This document shows positions 27,533 to 35,675 of a stretch of 64,000 nt of DNA, in pieces (position 1 is the first letter of the stretch; every line of letters starts with the position of its first letter). Origin of the DNA: Pedobacter ureilyticus (GTDB lineage: Bacteria > Bacteroidota > Bacteroidia > Sphingobacteriales > Sphingobacteriaceae); the NCBI RefSeq assembly GCF_005925345.1, contig NZ_SSHJ01000002.1, forward strand, positions 248,001 through 312,000. The letters are read 5' to 3'. Made by a program: the position numbers and the translations under genes. Under the pieces are notes generated by a model. The model saw only the letters and a program-made list of their open reading frames with translations, was not told the origin of the DNA and ran no database searches.

Positions 27533-28314
27533 TGCAGGATAAAACCTTTAATCCTGCTGCACTTTATCAAGATGAGGCACAGTTTAGTTTACTTGCATCG
27601 TTGCAGAAAAACGTAAGTAATTACCTAAGGGCTATGGAAAGCCAGGGTCTAGACGACAGGTACAGAACAGTTTATGCAATCAGTGGAAAATTAGATAAAT
27701 ACCCAAAGGACAAATCCGTTTGGCTTGAACAGAAAAAGAAAGCCGATACCGAAAAGGCAGTAACTGATAGAAAGAATAAGGAACTGGCAGCTTATTACCT
27801 AGAGATAACACCAAAAATTGAAGCTTGGGAATGGTTTGATGAAATAAAAATAGGTGGCGACTTTAAAGTTTTAAAAAAGCAATACCCTGGATTTTATGAG
27901 CAGTTCAATGATAAGCCCAAAAAAAACGATCAGGTCAAAGGAAATGTGGTAACCCGGATCAGTAAAAATTTCGATGTTTTTAGAATTCCAAAAAATCTGG
28001 AAATAAACACTATTACAACAGAATTTGGAGTGATTACCTCATATGCTCTTAGACTGAACAAATCTAGCGCCTTAGAGATATTGGATAAATGGAAACAAGA
28101 ATTTGGAGAAAATGCAATAGCGGAATATCTACAAGATGGTAATAATTCAAATATCAAAATCAAGATGTACCTTTTGGATTTACCAGGGTCGAAATATAAA
28201 ATCTATATAGAGGAAATCTCAACTGCAAGTGTTGTAGCATTTAGAGGCGTTAAATCGATTGTTAGCAAAAAGGGGGATCAGGATTTTTTAAAAAACTATA
28301 GAAAAGTCAAGTAG
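27331..28314 (+). CDS. Exported protein, paralogue 3 with different C-terminus
   Basis: A 327-residue exported protein. The signal peptide and first 67 residues are almost the same as in paralogue 2, and residues 68-125 resemble paralogue 1 (FSLLASLQKNVSNYLRAMES). After about residue 150 the Sel1 repeats are replaced by an unrelated domain (AWEWFDEIKIGGDFKVLKKQ, then KLNKSSALEILDKWK-like text) with alternating strands and helices that I do not recognise. The protein therefore looks like a conserved head joined to a swapped C-terminal domain. It is the last gene of the tandem set. Confidence 0.8.
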   Translation: MIRYTLFALLLNLAIYSHAQENAIATLKFEEAEAAFNSGNYATALNKLDEVDKLAGIMSKSLYLRIVVQDKTFNPAALYQDEAQFSLLASLQKNVSNYLRAMESQGLDDRYRTVYAISGKLDKYPKDKSVWLEQKKKADTEKAVTDRKNKELAAYYLEITPKIEAWEWFDEIKIGGDFKVLKKQYPGFYEQFNDKPKKNDQVKGNVVTRISKNFDVFRIPKNLEINTITTEFGVITSYALRLNKSSALEILDKWKQEFGENAIAEYLQDGNNSNIKIKMYLLDLPGSKYKIYIEEISTASVVAFRGVKSIVSKKGDQDFLKNYRKVK

Positions 28315-28694
28315 TCAAAATGCAAACCGACTGCGATATGACCTCATCTATTTTTGGCATAACTCCATTTAGTTAAACAGCACATCGCCCCTTGAATTCA
28401 TACATTCAGGCAGGGTTGTATTTTTGACAATAACCGGATCAACTTTTATTCCTTGACAGGCAAGAAGTGCCATGTTAAAACAGATCCCCATGCGTTGGCT
28501 CCTCGTCTGTATTCAGTTTATGCATGCAGGTTTTGTTTGGATGGTGATCTCTATCCGGTGCTGCCTTCAATCGGTGTGCTGTTATAGATCCTGAATTCAG
28601 GTACGGGATTTTTAATGTGTTTGAAAGAAAGCAAATGGTGTAACCTTGCTGTGGGAGATGTGGTCATAGCAACCATAGTCATTCTTGATAAATC
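28315..28694. other. Gene-free region
   Basis: About 380 bases between the tandem paralogues and the truncated serine hydrolase. No frame, hairpin or promoter box stands out. Confidence 0.4.
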
Positions 28695-29264
28695 ATGAAA
28701 CTCATAAAGCAGCTTGCATCCATGCTCCTGATATCATTTGGCGTTAATAGCTCGGTATTTTCACAAGACCTTGCAAGGAAAATTGATAGCGCGATTTTCT
28801 CCGTGTTCACCGACACCACGGGTCCAGGCGGGTCATTTCTTGTTGCAAGAAATGGAAAGGTGATTTATGACAGGGCAATCGGAAAGGCAAATTTGGAACT
28901 CGATGTAGCGATGACAAACCAAAATATTTTTCAAATTGGATCGATGACAAAGCAATTTACTGCGATTGCCATTTTGATGTTACAGGAGCAGGGCAGGCTT
29001 GATGTGTCGCACCCAATTTCCAACTACATTCCAGATTACCCAGCTGGGGATTCGATTACCCTGCACCACTTGCTGACCCATACCTCCGGGATCAGGGATT
29101 TTACAAAAATGAAGTCTCTAAACGATATTGCCCAAAAGGAAATGAGTCCGAAAATGCTTGTGGATTTCTTCAAAAATGAGCCAACTGAATTTAAACCGGG
29201 CGAGAGGTTTGAATATAACAATTCCGGCTACGCTCTTTTGGGCTACATCATAGAGAAGGTTTAA
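28695..29264 (+). pseudogene. Serine hydrolase (class C beta-lactamase family), C-terminally truncated
   Basis: The 189 codons begin with a signal peptide ending VFSQ and hold the N-terminal half of a beta-lactamase/transpeptidase-like domain. SMTK (about residues 80-83) is the SxxK active-site motif, LTHTSGIRDF a typical family block, and YNNSGY the YxN motif. The frame then stops after GYIIEKV, exactly inside the palindrome at 29258-29288, where intact relatives continue for 150 or more residues including the KTG-like motif. The gene is therefore cut by an insertion or deletion at the island edge and is unlikely to be active. Confidence 0.8.
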
Positions 29265-29288
29265 GTCGCCCTTCGGAAGACTTAAACC
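29258..29288. repeat. GGTTTAAGTC palindrome at the truncation point
   Basis: GGTTTAAGTC (29258-29267) and GACTTAAACC (29279-29288) are perfect inverted copies with an 11-nt loop. The stop codon of the truncated serine hydrolase lies inside the left arm. The left arm matches the hairpin at 22943-22972 beside the dead REP-associated transposase, which suggests a REP element. Confidence 0.6.
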
Positions 29289-29323
29289 AGAGGGGCAATC
29301 CTAAAAACGCGTCGAAATTTTTG

Positions 29324-29339
29324 TAGTTTTGTAATTTTG
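29324..29339 (+). promoter_or_regulatory. Tandem -7 boxes for the methyltransferase gene
   Basis: TAGTTTTG (29324-29331) and TAATTTTG (29332-29339) both match TAnnTTTG and end 27 bases before the start codon. No TTTG at the usual -33 spacing is seen. Confidence 0.4.
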
Positions 29340-29365
29340 TAATATATTGCTATTTCTATAATTAA

Positions 29366-30475
29366 ATGGGCTCAAAAAAAAACACATCCGCAAATATTGT
29401 TGTGGCTAATCATGCTATTAAAGCCGTTGATTTTTTCTGTTCTGGCGGAGGGATGAGCTACGGCATGCAACAAGCAGGTATAGAAGTTTTAGCAGGTGTT
29501 GATTTTGACAAGAACTGCAAGGCAACCTACGAAGCTAATATTAAAGGCGCAGAGTTTATCCATGCCGACGTTTTTAATCTAAAAGAAAAAGATCTCGAAC
29601 AACGCCTTTCTTTGAACAAAAATGATGATAATTTGCTGCTCATTGGGTGCAGCCCCTGTCAATTTTGGAGCATTATCAATACCTCTAAAGAAAAGTCGAA
29701 ACAATCTAAAAACCTGTTAAAAGAGTTCCATCGTTTTGTTGCTTATTTTAATCCAGGTTATGTAGTGGTCGAAAATGTACCAGGCGTATTAAGAAGAAAA
29801 GAAGAAAGCGGACTGGAAGAATTTATTGAGTGGTTAAAGTCCAAAAGCTATAAAGTTCATTTCAATGTACACGAAGTAAGTAATTATGGAGTGCCACAGC
29901 ACAGAAAACGATTTACTCTTATTGCAAACAGAATAACAGATGCGGAGCTATCGCCTTTGCCTGTTAAGGGGAGAAAAACAACTGTTAGAGATGTGCTGGG
30001 TGAACATAATGGCTTTAAAAAAGTTCCTCAAGGCCATAAAGACAACACTCCATTTTTACATACGGTAGCTGGATTAAATGCCCTAAATTTGGAAAGACTT
30101 AGTTTAACTCCGCATGATGGCGGTACAAGATTAGCTTATGTTTATGATGAACGATTGGCGCCGCCTTGCCACTATGGAAAGATCGATGGCTTCAAAGATA
30201 TTTACGGACGAATGTGGTGGGACAGGCCTGCACCAACCATCACGACCAAATTTTTTAGTATCTCTAACGGTAGATTTGTGCACCCAGAAGAAGATAGAGC
30301 TATTTCATTAAGGGAAGGAGCAACCTTACAATCTTTTCCAACAGATTATATTTTCAAAGCGAATAGTGTTGCTAATACGGCTCGTATGATAGGCAATGCG
30401 GTACCGCCAAAATATGCAGAAGCCGTAGGCAAGGCAATTATACAAAACCATCAGAATATTAATTTAGCACTCTAA
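29366..30475 (+). CDS. DNA (cytosine-5) methyltransferase
   Basis: Transfers a methyl group from S-adenosylmethionine to C5 of cytosine in a specific DNA site; the site cannot be read from the sequence. The 369 residues contain motif I (VDFFCSGGGMSYGMQQAGIE, about 21-40), motif IV with the catalytic Cys98 (GCSPCQFWS), motif VI (VVENVPG, about 134-140) and motif VIII (QHRKRFTLIA, about 178-187). The C-terminal motif X is GNAVPPKYAEAVGKAI. The target recognition region is about 195-320. Only 3 bases separate it from the MORC-like ATPase/nuclease gene, as expected for a modification enzyme paired with its restriction partner. Confidence 0.93.
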   Translation: MGSKKNTSANIVVANHAIKAVDFFCSGGGMSYGMQQAGIEVLAGVDFDKNCKATYEANIKGAEFIHADVFNLKEKDLEQRLSLNKNDDNLLLIGCSPCQFWSIINTSKEKSKQSKNLLKEFHRFVAYFNPGYVVVENVPGVLRRKEESGLEEFIEWLKSKSYKVHFNVHEVSNYGVPQHRKRFTLIANRITDAELSPLPVKGRKTTVRDVLGEHNGFKKVPQGHKDNTPFLHTVAGLNALNLERLSLTPHDGGTRLAYVYDERLAPPCHYGKIDGFKDIYGRMWWDRPAPTITTKFFSISNGRFVHPEEDRAISLREGATLQSFPTDYIFKANSVANTARMIGNAVPPKYAEAVGKAIIQNHQNINLAL

Positions 30476-30478
30476 GCC

Positions 30479-32353
30479 ATGGAAGAACTTGTAATGAGGT
30501 TCGATCCAAATACTATCGAACATTTGGGCGTGAAAATGTATGCTACACTACCACCAGTGATTGCAGAAATTGTATCTAACTCTTATGATGCGGAAGCGAC
30601 AGAAGTAGAGATATGGCTGTTTGATAATAAAATAGAGAAGGAGATAGTAATCAAGGATAATGGTCATGGAATGACCTTTGAAGAAATTAATACTCAGTTC
30701 TTAAGGATAGGAAGAAATAGGCGTAAAGACACAGAATCTCAATTCAGCAAAAATTCCAAAAGACATGTAATAGGGAAAAAAGGAATAGGTAAACTGTCTT
30801 TTTTTGGTATATCTAGTAAAATTAGGGTGGAAACTGTCTGTGAAGGATTAAAAAATGCTTTTGTGCTTGATTGGACGATGTTGAAACAAATTGATAGTAT
30901 TGATGAGAATTATAAGCCAGAAATTTTGGTGAAAAATGAAGCTGTACAGGAACAAGACGGGACGAAAATCACATTACAAAAGATAAATAGAGCGACTTCT
31001 TTCTATCCAGAGGATATAGCTTATTCTCTCGCAAAAAGTTTTCAGGTATTTGATGAAAATGACTTCAAAGCAACTATCTATCATAATAACTTAGAAAACC
31101 AAACTAAGATAAAAAACGAGTTAATTTATAAGAATCTTAAGTCTATCCATGAATGGAATTTCCCGGTTCACAAAGATCGTGACCCAAAGAAATATTATTG
31201 CGAGGATCTCATTAGTGGAAAGATAATTCTCACAGAGGATACTGTTTCTCCAAAAATGCGAGGCGTCGCATTATTTTCTAGAAACAAATTGGTTAATGAA
31301 TATGAATTCTATGACATACAAGCCACAAGTCATGGGTATTCTTATTTAACGGGATGGCTTAATGTAGATTTTATTGACCTTTTCGAAGAAGATGTTATTT
31401 CCACGAATAGAAGGTCTTTAAACTGGGAAACTACAGAAACTAGAGAACTAAAAGCATATTTAGCGTCTACTATCCAAGGGATATATAATGAGTCGAAGAA
31501 GTTAAAAGAACAAAATAAGTTAGTAAAATTTGAGGAAGATTCGGGTATTAAGTTAGATGATTGGATAGATCCACTACCCAACCATGACAGAAAATTAGCT
31601 CAAAAATTGGTTAATTCAATTATTAGCAGTGAAGGGATAGGTAGTGAAAAAGCTGGGGAATTGGTGGGGTTTGTGAAAGATTCTTTTCAATTTGAGTCAT
31701 TTAAAGAAATTGTTAAGGAATTTAACGCTATTGACGACATATCAAGTGACCGGATTTTAAGTTTGTTTAAAGAATGGGAGCTAATTGAGGCAAGGGAAAT
31801 GTATAAACTTTCAATGGGTCGCATAGAAACAATTAAAACTTTTGAGAAGTTGATTCTAGATAACGCTAAAGAAGTTCAACAAATACATCCATTTTTCGAA
31901 AAATTCCCGTGGATTTTAGACCCTAGAATTAATATGTTTAGACATGAAGTGCAATACGCAAAAATTTTAAAGGAGACCTACGGAGAATTAGATATTGAGG
32001 AGAAAAACCGCCGTATAGACTTTCTTTGCACATCGGTTTCAAATCATAGATTTATTTTAGAGATTAAACGTCCGCAACATATTATCAAATTAAAAGATAT
32101 AGAACAAGCGAAAGATTACAGGAGCTTCATAGAAGACCATTTAGAAAGTAATAATTCTACCCCCAATAAGGTTATAGCATATGTTGTTGGTGGAAAGATT
32201 GATAACGATGATCGTAAGACAAGGGATGAAATAGAATCTATGCAAAATGTAGACAAAGTCTATGTCAAAACATTTAATCAACTCTTAACAGACGCTAGAA
32301 ATTATCATAAAGAATTTATTGAAAGATATGAACAGATAAATAAAAAGTCATAA
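30479..32353 (+). CDS. MORC/Hsp90-like ATPase fused to a DUF4263-like nuclease domain
   Basis: A 624-residue protein with an N-terminal GHKL ATPase: EIVSNSYDAEA (Glu30, Asn34) is the N box, DNGHGM (60-65) the G1 box and GKKGIG (99-104) the G2 box. The middle (about 150-450) fits the S5-like transducer and helical linker of MORC/MutL-type ATPases. The C-terminal part (about 470-610) reads FFEKFPWILDPRI, RRIDFL and LEIKRPQ. The Asp of IDF and the ExK of EIKRP form a PD-(D/E)XK-type site like the Shedu/DUF4263 nucleases. MORC-like ATPases with fused nucleases are known from restriction-modification loci. Coupling to the C5 methyltransferase suggests ATP-dependent restriction of unmodified DNA. 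Confidence 0.85.
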   Translation: MEELVMRFDPNTIEHLGVKMYATLPPVIAEIVSNSYDAEATEVEIWLFDNKIEKEIVIKDNGHGMTFEEINTQFLRIGRNRRKDTESQFSKNSKRHVIGKKGIGKLSFFGISSKIRVETVCEGLKNAFVLDWTMLKQIDSIDENYKPEILVKNEAVQEQDGTKITLQKINRATSFYPEDIAYSLAKSFQVFDENDFKATIYHNNLENQTKIKNELIYKNLKSIHEWNFPVHKDRDPKKYYCEDLISGKIILTEDTVSPKMRGVALFSRNKLVNEYEFYDIQATSHGYSYLTGWLNVDFIDLFEEDVISTNRRSLNWETTETRELKAYLASTIQGIYNESKKLKEQNKLVKFEEDSGIKLDDWIDPLPNHDRKLAQKLVNSIISSEGIGSEKAGELVGFVKDSFQFESFKEIVKEFNAIDDISSDRILSLFKEWELIEAREMYKLSMGRIETIKTFEKLILDNAKEVQQIHPFFEKFPWILDPRINMFRHEVQYAKILKETYGELDIEEKNRRIDFLCTSVSNHRFILEIKRPQHIIKLKDIEQAKDYRSFIEDHLESNNSTPNKVIAYVVGGKIDNDDRKTRDEIESMQNVDKVYVKTFNQLLTDARNYHKEFIERYEQINKKS

Positions 32354-32363
32354 ATGAAAAATA

Positions 32364-34169
32364 TCAAAGCAGATTTTTATTCTTAGAATCTCCATGAAAC
32401 TTTTTTAATATCTCAACTATCGCCCTATAATTGTCATCTTTTTTCCTTATAAAATTTTGGATGAACTTCTTTTGAGCCATAGAGATTTCCTTGCCAGTTG
32501 AACCCTGATAAAATAGCTCTGAGAATTTTTTAAATTTCTTTTTATAATCATCAGGCATTTTAGGCATTTTATTTCCGTCGGCTGCTAATAATTTGTTTGC
32601 GTATTCTTCGTCCCAAATAAACTCTTCTGGTGTATTTAAGGGAAAATAAGCTAAATTACTTTTGTTGAAGTCGAGATAATTGATTACAGCCTCTATCATT
32701 TGGTTTTGATTACCTCCTTCCGTATTTCCGTCTACCTTAAACCCCAATTTTTTAAATTCCGAGTTAGTAGCTTCTTTTAATTTCCGTTCAAGAAAGTTGA
32801 AATCGGAGGCATCTTTTACTGAAAATGACGAAGTATCAAATTGAGGTTTTTTTTTGTCTCCGTCTAAAATAATATATTTAAGCTCTTCTCTTTCTTGACT
32901 ATATAAAACGGATGATTTATAAATATCTTCTGCTCCACCAGGGAAATAGACAATATTGAATAACAGGGGATAGTCTTTCCCTAAACTTTCTATTACTAAG
33001 TCTAGTATATCTTTACCTAAGCTATCTTCGACAACGATTGTTTTTTGATGACTTTTATTAATTGTCTCTCCGATTTTAGCGAATGCTTGAAAATAGCTAC
33101 ATAAATTAATAACGTTAAATTCTCCACTGTCTTCCTCATAAAACAGTTTGATGGCTTCATCTGGAAGAAACTCTATGAGCTTTGATGAGTGTGTAGAAAC
33201 AATTATTTGTAACTTCTTTTTTAGACATACTTCTAATAGATACAGTTTTAATTTTTCTTGAGCTGATGGATGCAGCGAAACTTCTGGTTCGTCCAAAATG
33301 ATCAAAGATCCTTCTTCAGCATCGGCAATTTCATAAATTAATTTAGCAACAGCAAACTCACCGCGACCGGCAAAAGCTTCAGAATAATTTTTCCTGTTAT
33401 GTTTAAATAAAATTGTAGTTCCTTCCTCACCATAATAATCATGAAATAGCACATTGCACTGTGAATATGCTTTTCCTAATATGTTTGCAATGGCTTCTAG
33501 GCTTTCTTTACTTGCTTGTCTAGGTTTTTTACCAAGCTTGTTATAAACTGAGATAGCTTTGTTACTAGAGAAGCCTCGTTTAACATATTCAGAATATTTG
33601 CGTAGGTAATCTTGTTTGCTCGTTATGGTCTTTCTGGTTTTATATTGACCAAAATGAAAGAACTTGTCAAAGGCACTCAATTCAGATCTAAAATCTAAAA
33701 ATTTAACTTTTTTCTTCACAGGCCGATTACGTTTTCCTTCTTTAAGAGGCGTCATTCCGTACATTGCTATAGGTCTAGAAGTTTCCCAATAATCTAGTCC
33801 TTTAGCTACTCCAACTCTTCTTTTTATTACCTCCAATGATTTCTTTCCATCTTTATAGGTGTATATAAAAGAAGGTATTTCACCTTTAACACCATTTGTT
33901 GCAATTGGATCCAATGGAGTGGAGAACCAAAAATCACCAGTACTACTCCTGTCAGGACAACCATATAAAGCATGTAAGGCGGAACTTTTACCTGAACCGT
34001 TTATTCCAACTAGCATGGTAAGTGGAAAATCAAAAGTTATTTTTGCTTTAGGGGAAAGGCTCTTGTAATAAGGAAAACGAATTTGTTCTATATAATTTGG
34101 AAATTGTTTCCCCTTGTGAGCACCTTGTATCTTCTTTACTAAGTTGTCTATTTGGTCTTTTGAGTTCAT
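32364..34169 (-). CDS. OLD-like ATPase with C-terminal TOPRIM nuclease domain
   Basis: A 601-residue SMC/ABC-type ATPase. The Walker A is GINGSGKSS (55-63). A long insertion precedes the Walker B and D-loop LIILDEPEVSLHP (about 288-300), followed by the VSTHSS switch His. From about residue 370 a TOPRIM-like domain follows: VVEDSLGKDIL holds the first acidic residue and YIILDGDKKK (about 428-437) the DxD pair. This order is that of class 1 OLD nucleases and of fused PARIS-type proteins; OLD-type proteins act in phage defence. It is convergent with the MORC gene, 10 bases apart, and belongs with the two leftward genes behind it. The coding DNA is AT-rich. Confidence 0.82.
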   Translation of the reverse strand: MNSKDQIDNLVKKIQGAHKGKQFPNYIEQIRFPYYKSLSPKAKITFDFPLTMLVGINGSGKSSALHALYGCPDRSSTGDFWFSTPLDPIATNGVKGEIPSFIYTYKDGKKSLEVIKRRVGVAKGLDYWETSRPIAMYGMTPLKEGKRNRPVKKKVKFLDFRSELSAFDKFFHFGQYKTRKTITSKQDYLRKYSEYVKRGFSSNKAISVYNKLGKKPRQASKESLEAIANILGKAYSQCNVLFHDYYGEEGTTILFKHNRKNYSEAFAGRGEFAVAKLIYEIADAEEGSLIILDEPEVSLHPSAQEKLKLYLLEVCLKKKLQIIVSTHSSKLIEFLPDEAIKLFYEEDSGEFNVINLCSYFQAFAKIGETINKSHQKTIVVEDSLGKDILDLVIESLGKDYPLLFNIVYFPGGAEDIYKSSVLYSQEREELKYIILDGDKKKPQFDTSSFSVKDASDFNFLERKLKEATNSEFKKLGFKVDGNTEGGNQNQMIEAVINYLDFNKSNLAYFPLNTPEEFIWDEEYANKLLAADGNKMPKMPDDYKKKFKKFSELFYQGSTGKEISMAQKKFIQNFIRKKDDNYRAIVEILKKFHGDSKNKNLL

Positions 34170-34210
34170 ACGTCAATTAATCTGATTAAATAAATATAGC
34201 TAATTTACCT

Positions 34211-34270
34211 CTTACTATAAACAAAAGTGCCTTTCTTGCTAGGGTGGGGTGTTTTTTAATTAATTCTGGA
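34211..34270. repeat. Duplicated 3' tail of the HTH gene, degenerate copy
   Basis: About 60 bases match 35099-35159 at roughly 88% by eye. On the minus strand this copy still encodes PHPSKKGTFVYSKR in one frame, but the frame is broken. The HEPN-like gene's stop codon (34256-34258) lies inside it. Confidence 0.75.
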
Positions 34271-35059
34271 GGTGACTGATTTTATATATTCTCTTTGATT
34301 ATCTGTGAGTGGTTTATTTGTTTTCAGATCATGCTTCTCGGTTTCACTTTGTATTAACTGATCTATTTCAGTTTTGTCACCGTAGAATCTGTATATTTCT
34401 AATGCATAAGATACTGTAAAACCTAATATTTCGTCAAAAACTTTTTTTGATGGATGCAAAACGAATTTTCCTTTATTATTCTTTTTAGCTGAAAAACGCT
34501 GTGTTAGAAATGTTTCGTAGTTGGTTAGCGTAATATTAAACTTCTTTAAATAATCAAATTTCTCTAGGGTTATTATTTCTTCTACAATACTTTCATTATG
34601 CGTGAAGGAATTTCTTGCTCTACAGAAACTGAACAAAAATGTAATCATGCTAAAGCCAAACGGAGTAGGTTTATTATGATTTTCGGCATCTAGTGTTTTA
34701 CAGACTAACCTAATGTCAGCTTTTATTCTGTCAATTTCTAATACAAAGGCCAGAAAGTCAAAAAGTCGTTCATATGTTTCAATTAAGTAATGCTTGTATA
34801 AATTTGCTTTTATTTTTTTACTTTCCGCTATGTAGTCGTTTTTGTCATGAAACAACAATCTTTTATAATCTATCATCCAATTGTTGTCAGTATAATTTCC
34901 CCAATCACGAATATATATAGAGCTCAAACTAAAAAAATCACCTCCTTTATTTAGCTGTTCGATATCTAAATCGATTAATTTTATTGATTTATTGACTGTA
35001 AACTTATAGATTTCTAATTTTAGAATAAGTGCGTCTAGTTTATCTTTAATGTTGTTCAT
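34256..35059 (-). CDS. Probable HEPN-like protein
   Basis: A 267-residue soluble, mainly helical protein with no signal peptide. I do not recognise the full family. Residues about 150-160 read CRARNSFTHN, which contains RNxxxH, the catalytic R-x4-6-H motif of HEPN ribonucleases, in a suitable helical setting (FGFSMITFLFSF before, ESIVEEII after). This is a motif-level inference. The gene lies 33 bases after the HTH gene and upstream of the OLD-like gene on the same strand, so a role as RNA-cleaving toxin or effector is plausible. Its last four codons are read from a duplicated copy of the HTH gene's tail. Codon use is AT-rich. Confidence 0.6.
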   Translation of the reverse strand: MNNIKDKLDALILKLEIYKFTVNKSIKLIDLDIEQLNKGGDFFSLSSIYIRDWGNYTDNNWMIDYKRLLFHDKNDYIAESKKIKANLYKHYLIETYERLFDFLAFVLEIDRIKADIRLVCKTLDAENHNKPTPFGFSMITFLFSFCRARNSFTHNESIVEEIITLEKFDYLKKFNITLTNYETFLTQRFSAKKNNKGKFVLHPSKKVFDEILGFTVSYALEIYRFYGDKTEIDQLIQSETEKHDLKTNKPLTDNQREYIKSVTSRIN

Positions 35060-35092
35060 GATTAACGTTAAGATGCATAAAGTAAAAGTTTT

Positions 35093-35593
35093 CTACTTCT
35101 TACTATAAACAAATGTACCCTTCTTACTAGGGTGTGGTGCTATTTTAATTAATTCTGGCATTCTGGTTAACGCCATGGAAATTGCAGAACTGCTATAATT
35201 CCAATCTCTCTGCTTGAAAAATGATTTTATTTCTTTAACACCAATTGGGTTCTTGAATATACCTTCATCTAACAAGACAATCTTAATCGCATAAACTATT
35301 GTTGGGGCTTCTCTCAGCGATGTTATATATTCTTCATTTTTAGTGTGAGTTTTTATAAGCTTTAATCTCAGATCTTTTTCAACATTAATCTTCTTAGTAT
35401 TTATATTCTTTATTGAAAAAAATGAGCTAATCTTTTCCAATTCATTTACTTTTAAACTGCCCTTTCCATTTTTAAGGTACTTGAGCTTTCGAAGAGAAAA
35501 ACCCATCATATTAGAAAAGTTTTCGTCTGTTAAACCAGAGTGTTCAATTAGCAAGTTGAGATTTTCCGTAAAAATATCATTTGTATTAGCCAT
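35093..35593 (-). CDS. XRE-like HTH protein with C-terminal winged-helix-like domain
   Basis: A 166-residue protein. The N-terminal 60 residues (LNLLIEHSGLTDENFSNMMG, then LRKLKYLKNGKGSLKVNELE) fit a lambda-repressor/XRE helix-turn-helix. The C-terminal 60 residues (IKSFFKQRDWNYSSSAISMA, ending PHPSKKGTFVYSKK) look like a second winged-helix unit. It is the first gene of the probable HTH/HEPN-like/OLD-like operon. Upstream lies the palindrome TGCAAATATTTGCA, a likely operator, overlapping the -33 element of a divergent promoter. It probably represses its own operon and perhaps that promoter, or acts as the antitoxin of the HEPN-like protein; both are inference. Confidence 0.75.
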   Translation of the reverse strand: MANTNDIFTENLNLLIEHSGLTDENFSNMMGFSLRKLKYLKNGKGSLKVNELEKISSFFSIKNINTKKINVEKDLRLKLIKTHTKNEEYITSLREAPTIVYAIKIVLLDEGIFKNPIGVKEIKSFFKQRDWNYSSSAISMALTRMPELIKIAPHPSKKGTFVYSKK

Positions 35594-35628
35594 AAGGCTA
35601 ATTTCAAAATGTGAATGATCTCAAAACG

Positions 35629-35642
35629 TGCAAATATTTGCA
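35629..35642. promoter_or_regulatory. Palindromic operator candidate
   Basis: TGCAAATATTTGCA is a perfect 14-bp palindrome, 36 bases upstream of the HTH gene. It overlaps the TTTG (35637-35640) of the divergent rightward promoter. It is the best candidate site for the HTH protein. Confidence 0.5.
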
Positions 35643-35669
35643 TTTATTGATATTGTTTTTGTATATTTG
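35637..35669 (+). promoter_or_regulatory. Rightward promoter into the structured region
   Basis: TTTG (35637-35640), 21 bases, then TATATTTG (35662-35669) match the complete Bacteroidota promoter. Transcription would start near 35676, about 35 bases before the first long hairpin. There is no protein gene for another 480 bases. Confidence 0.55.
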
Positions 35670-35675
35670 ATTATT

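Noticed and set aside
32364..34169. PARIS (AriA/AriB) system
   Set aside because: A fused ATPase-TOPRIM protein could be PARIS-like, but no DUF4435 signature can be confirmed by eye and OLD class 1 fits equally; left as OLD-like.
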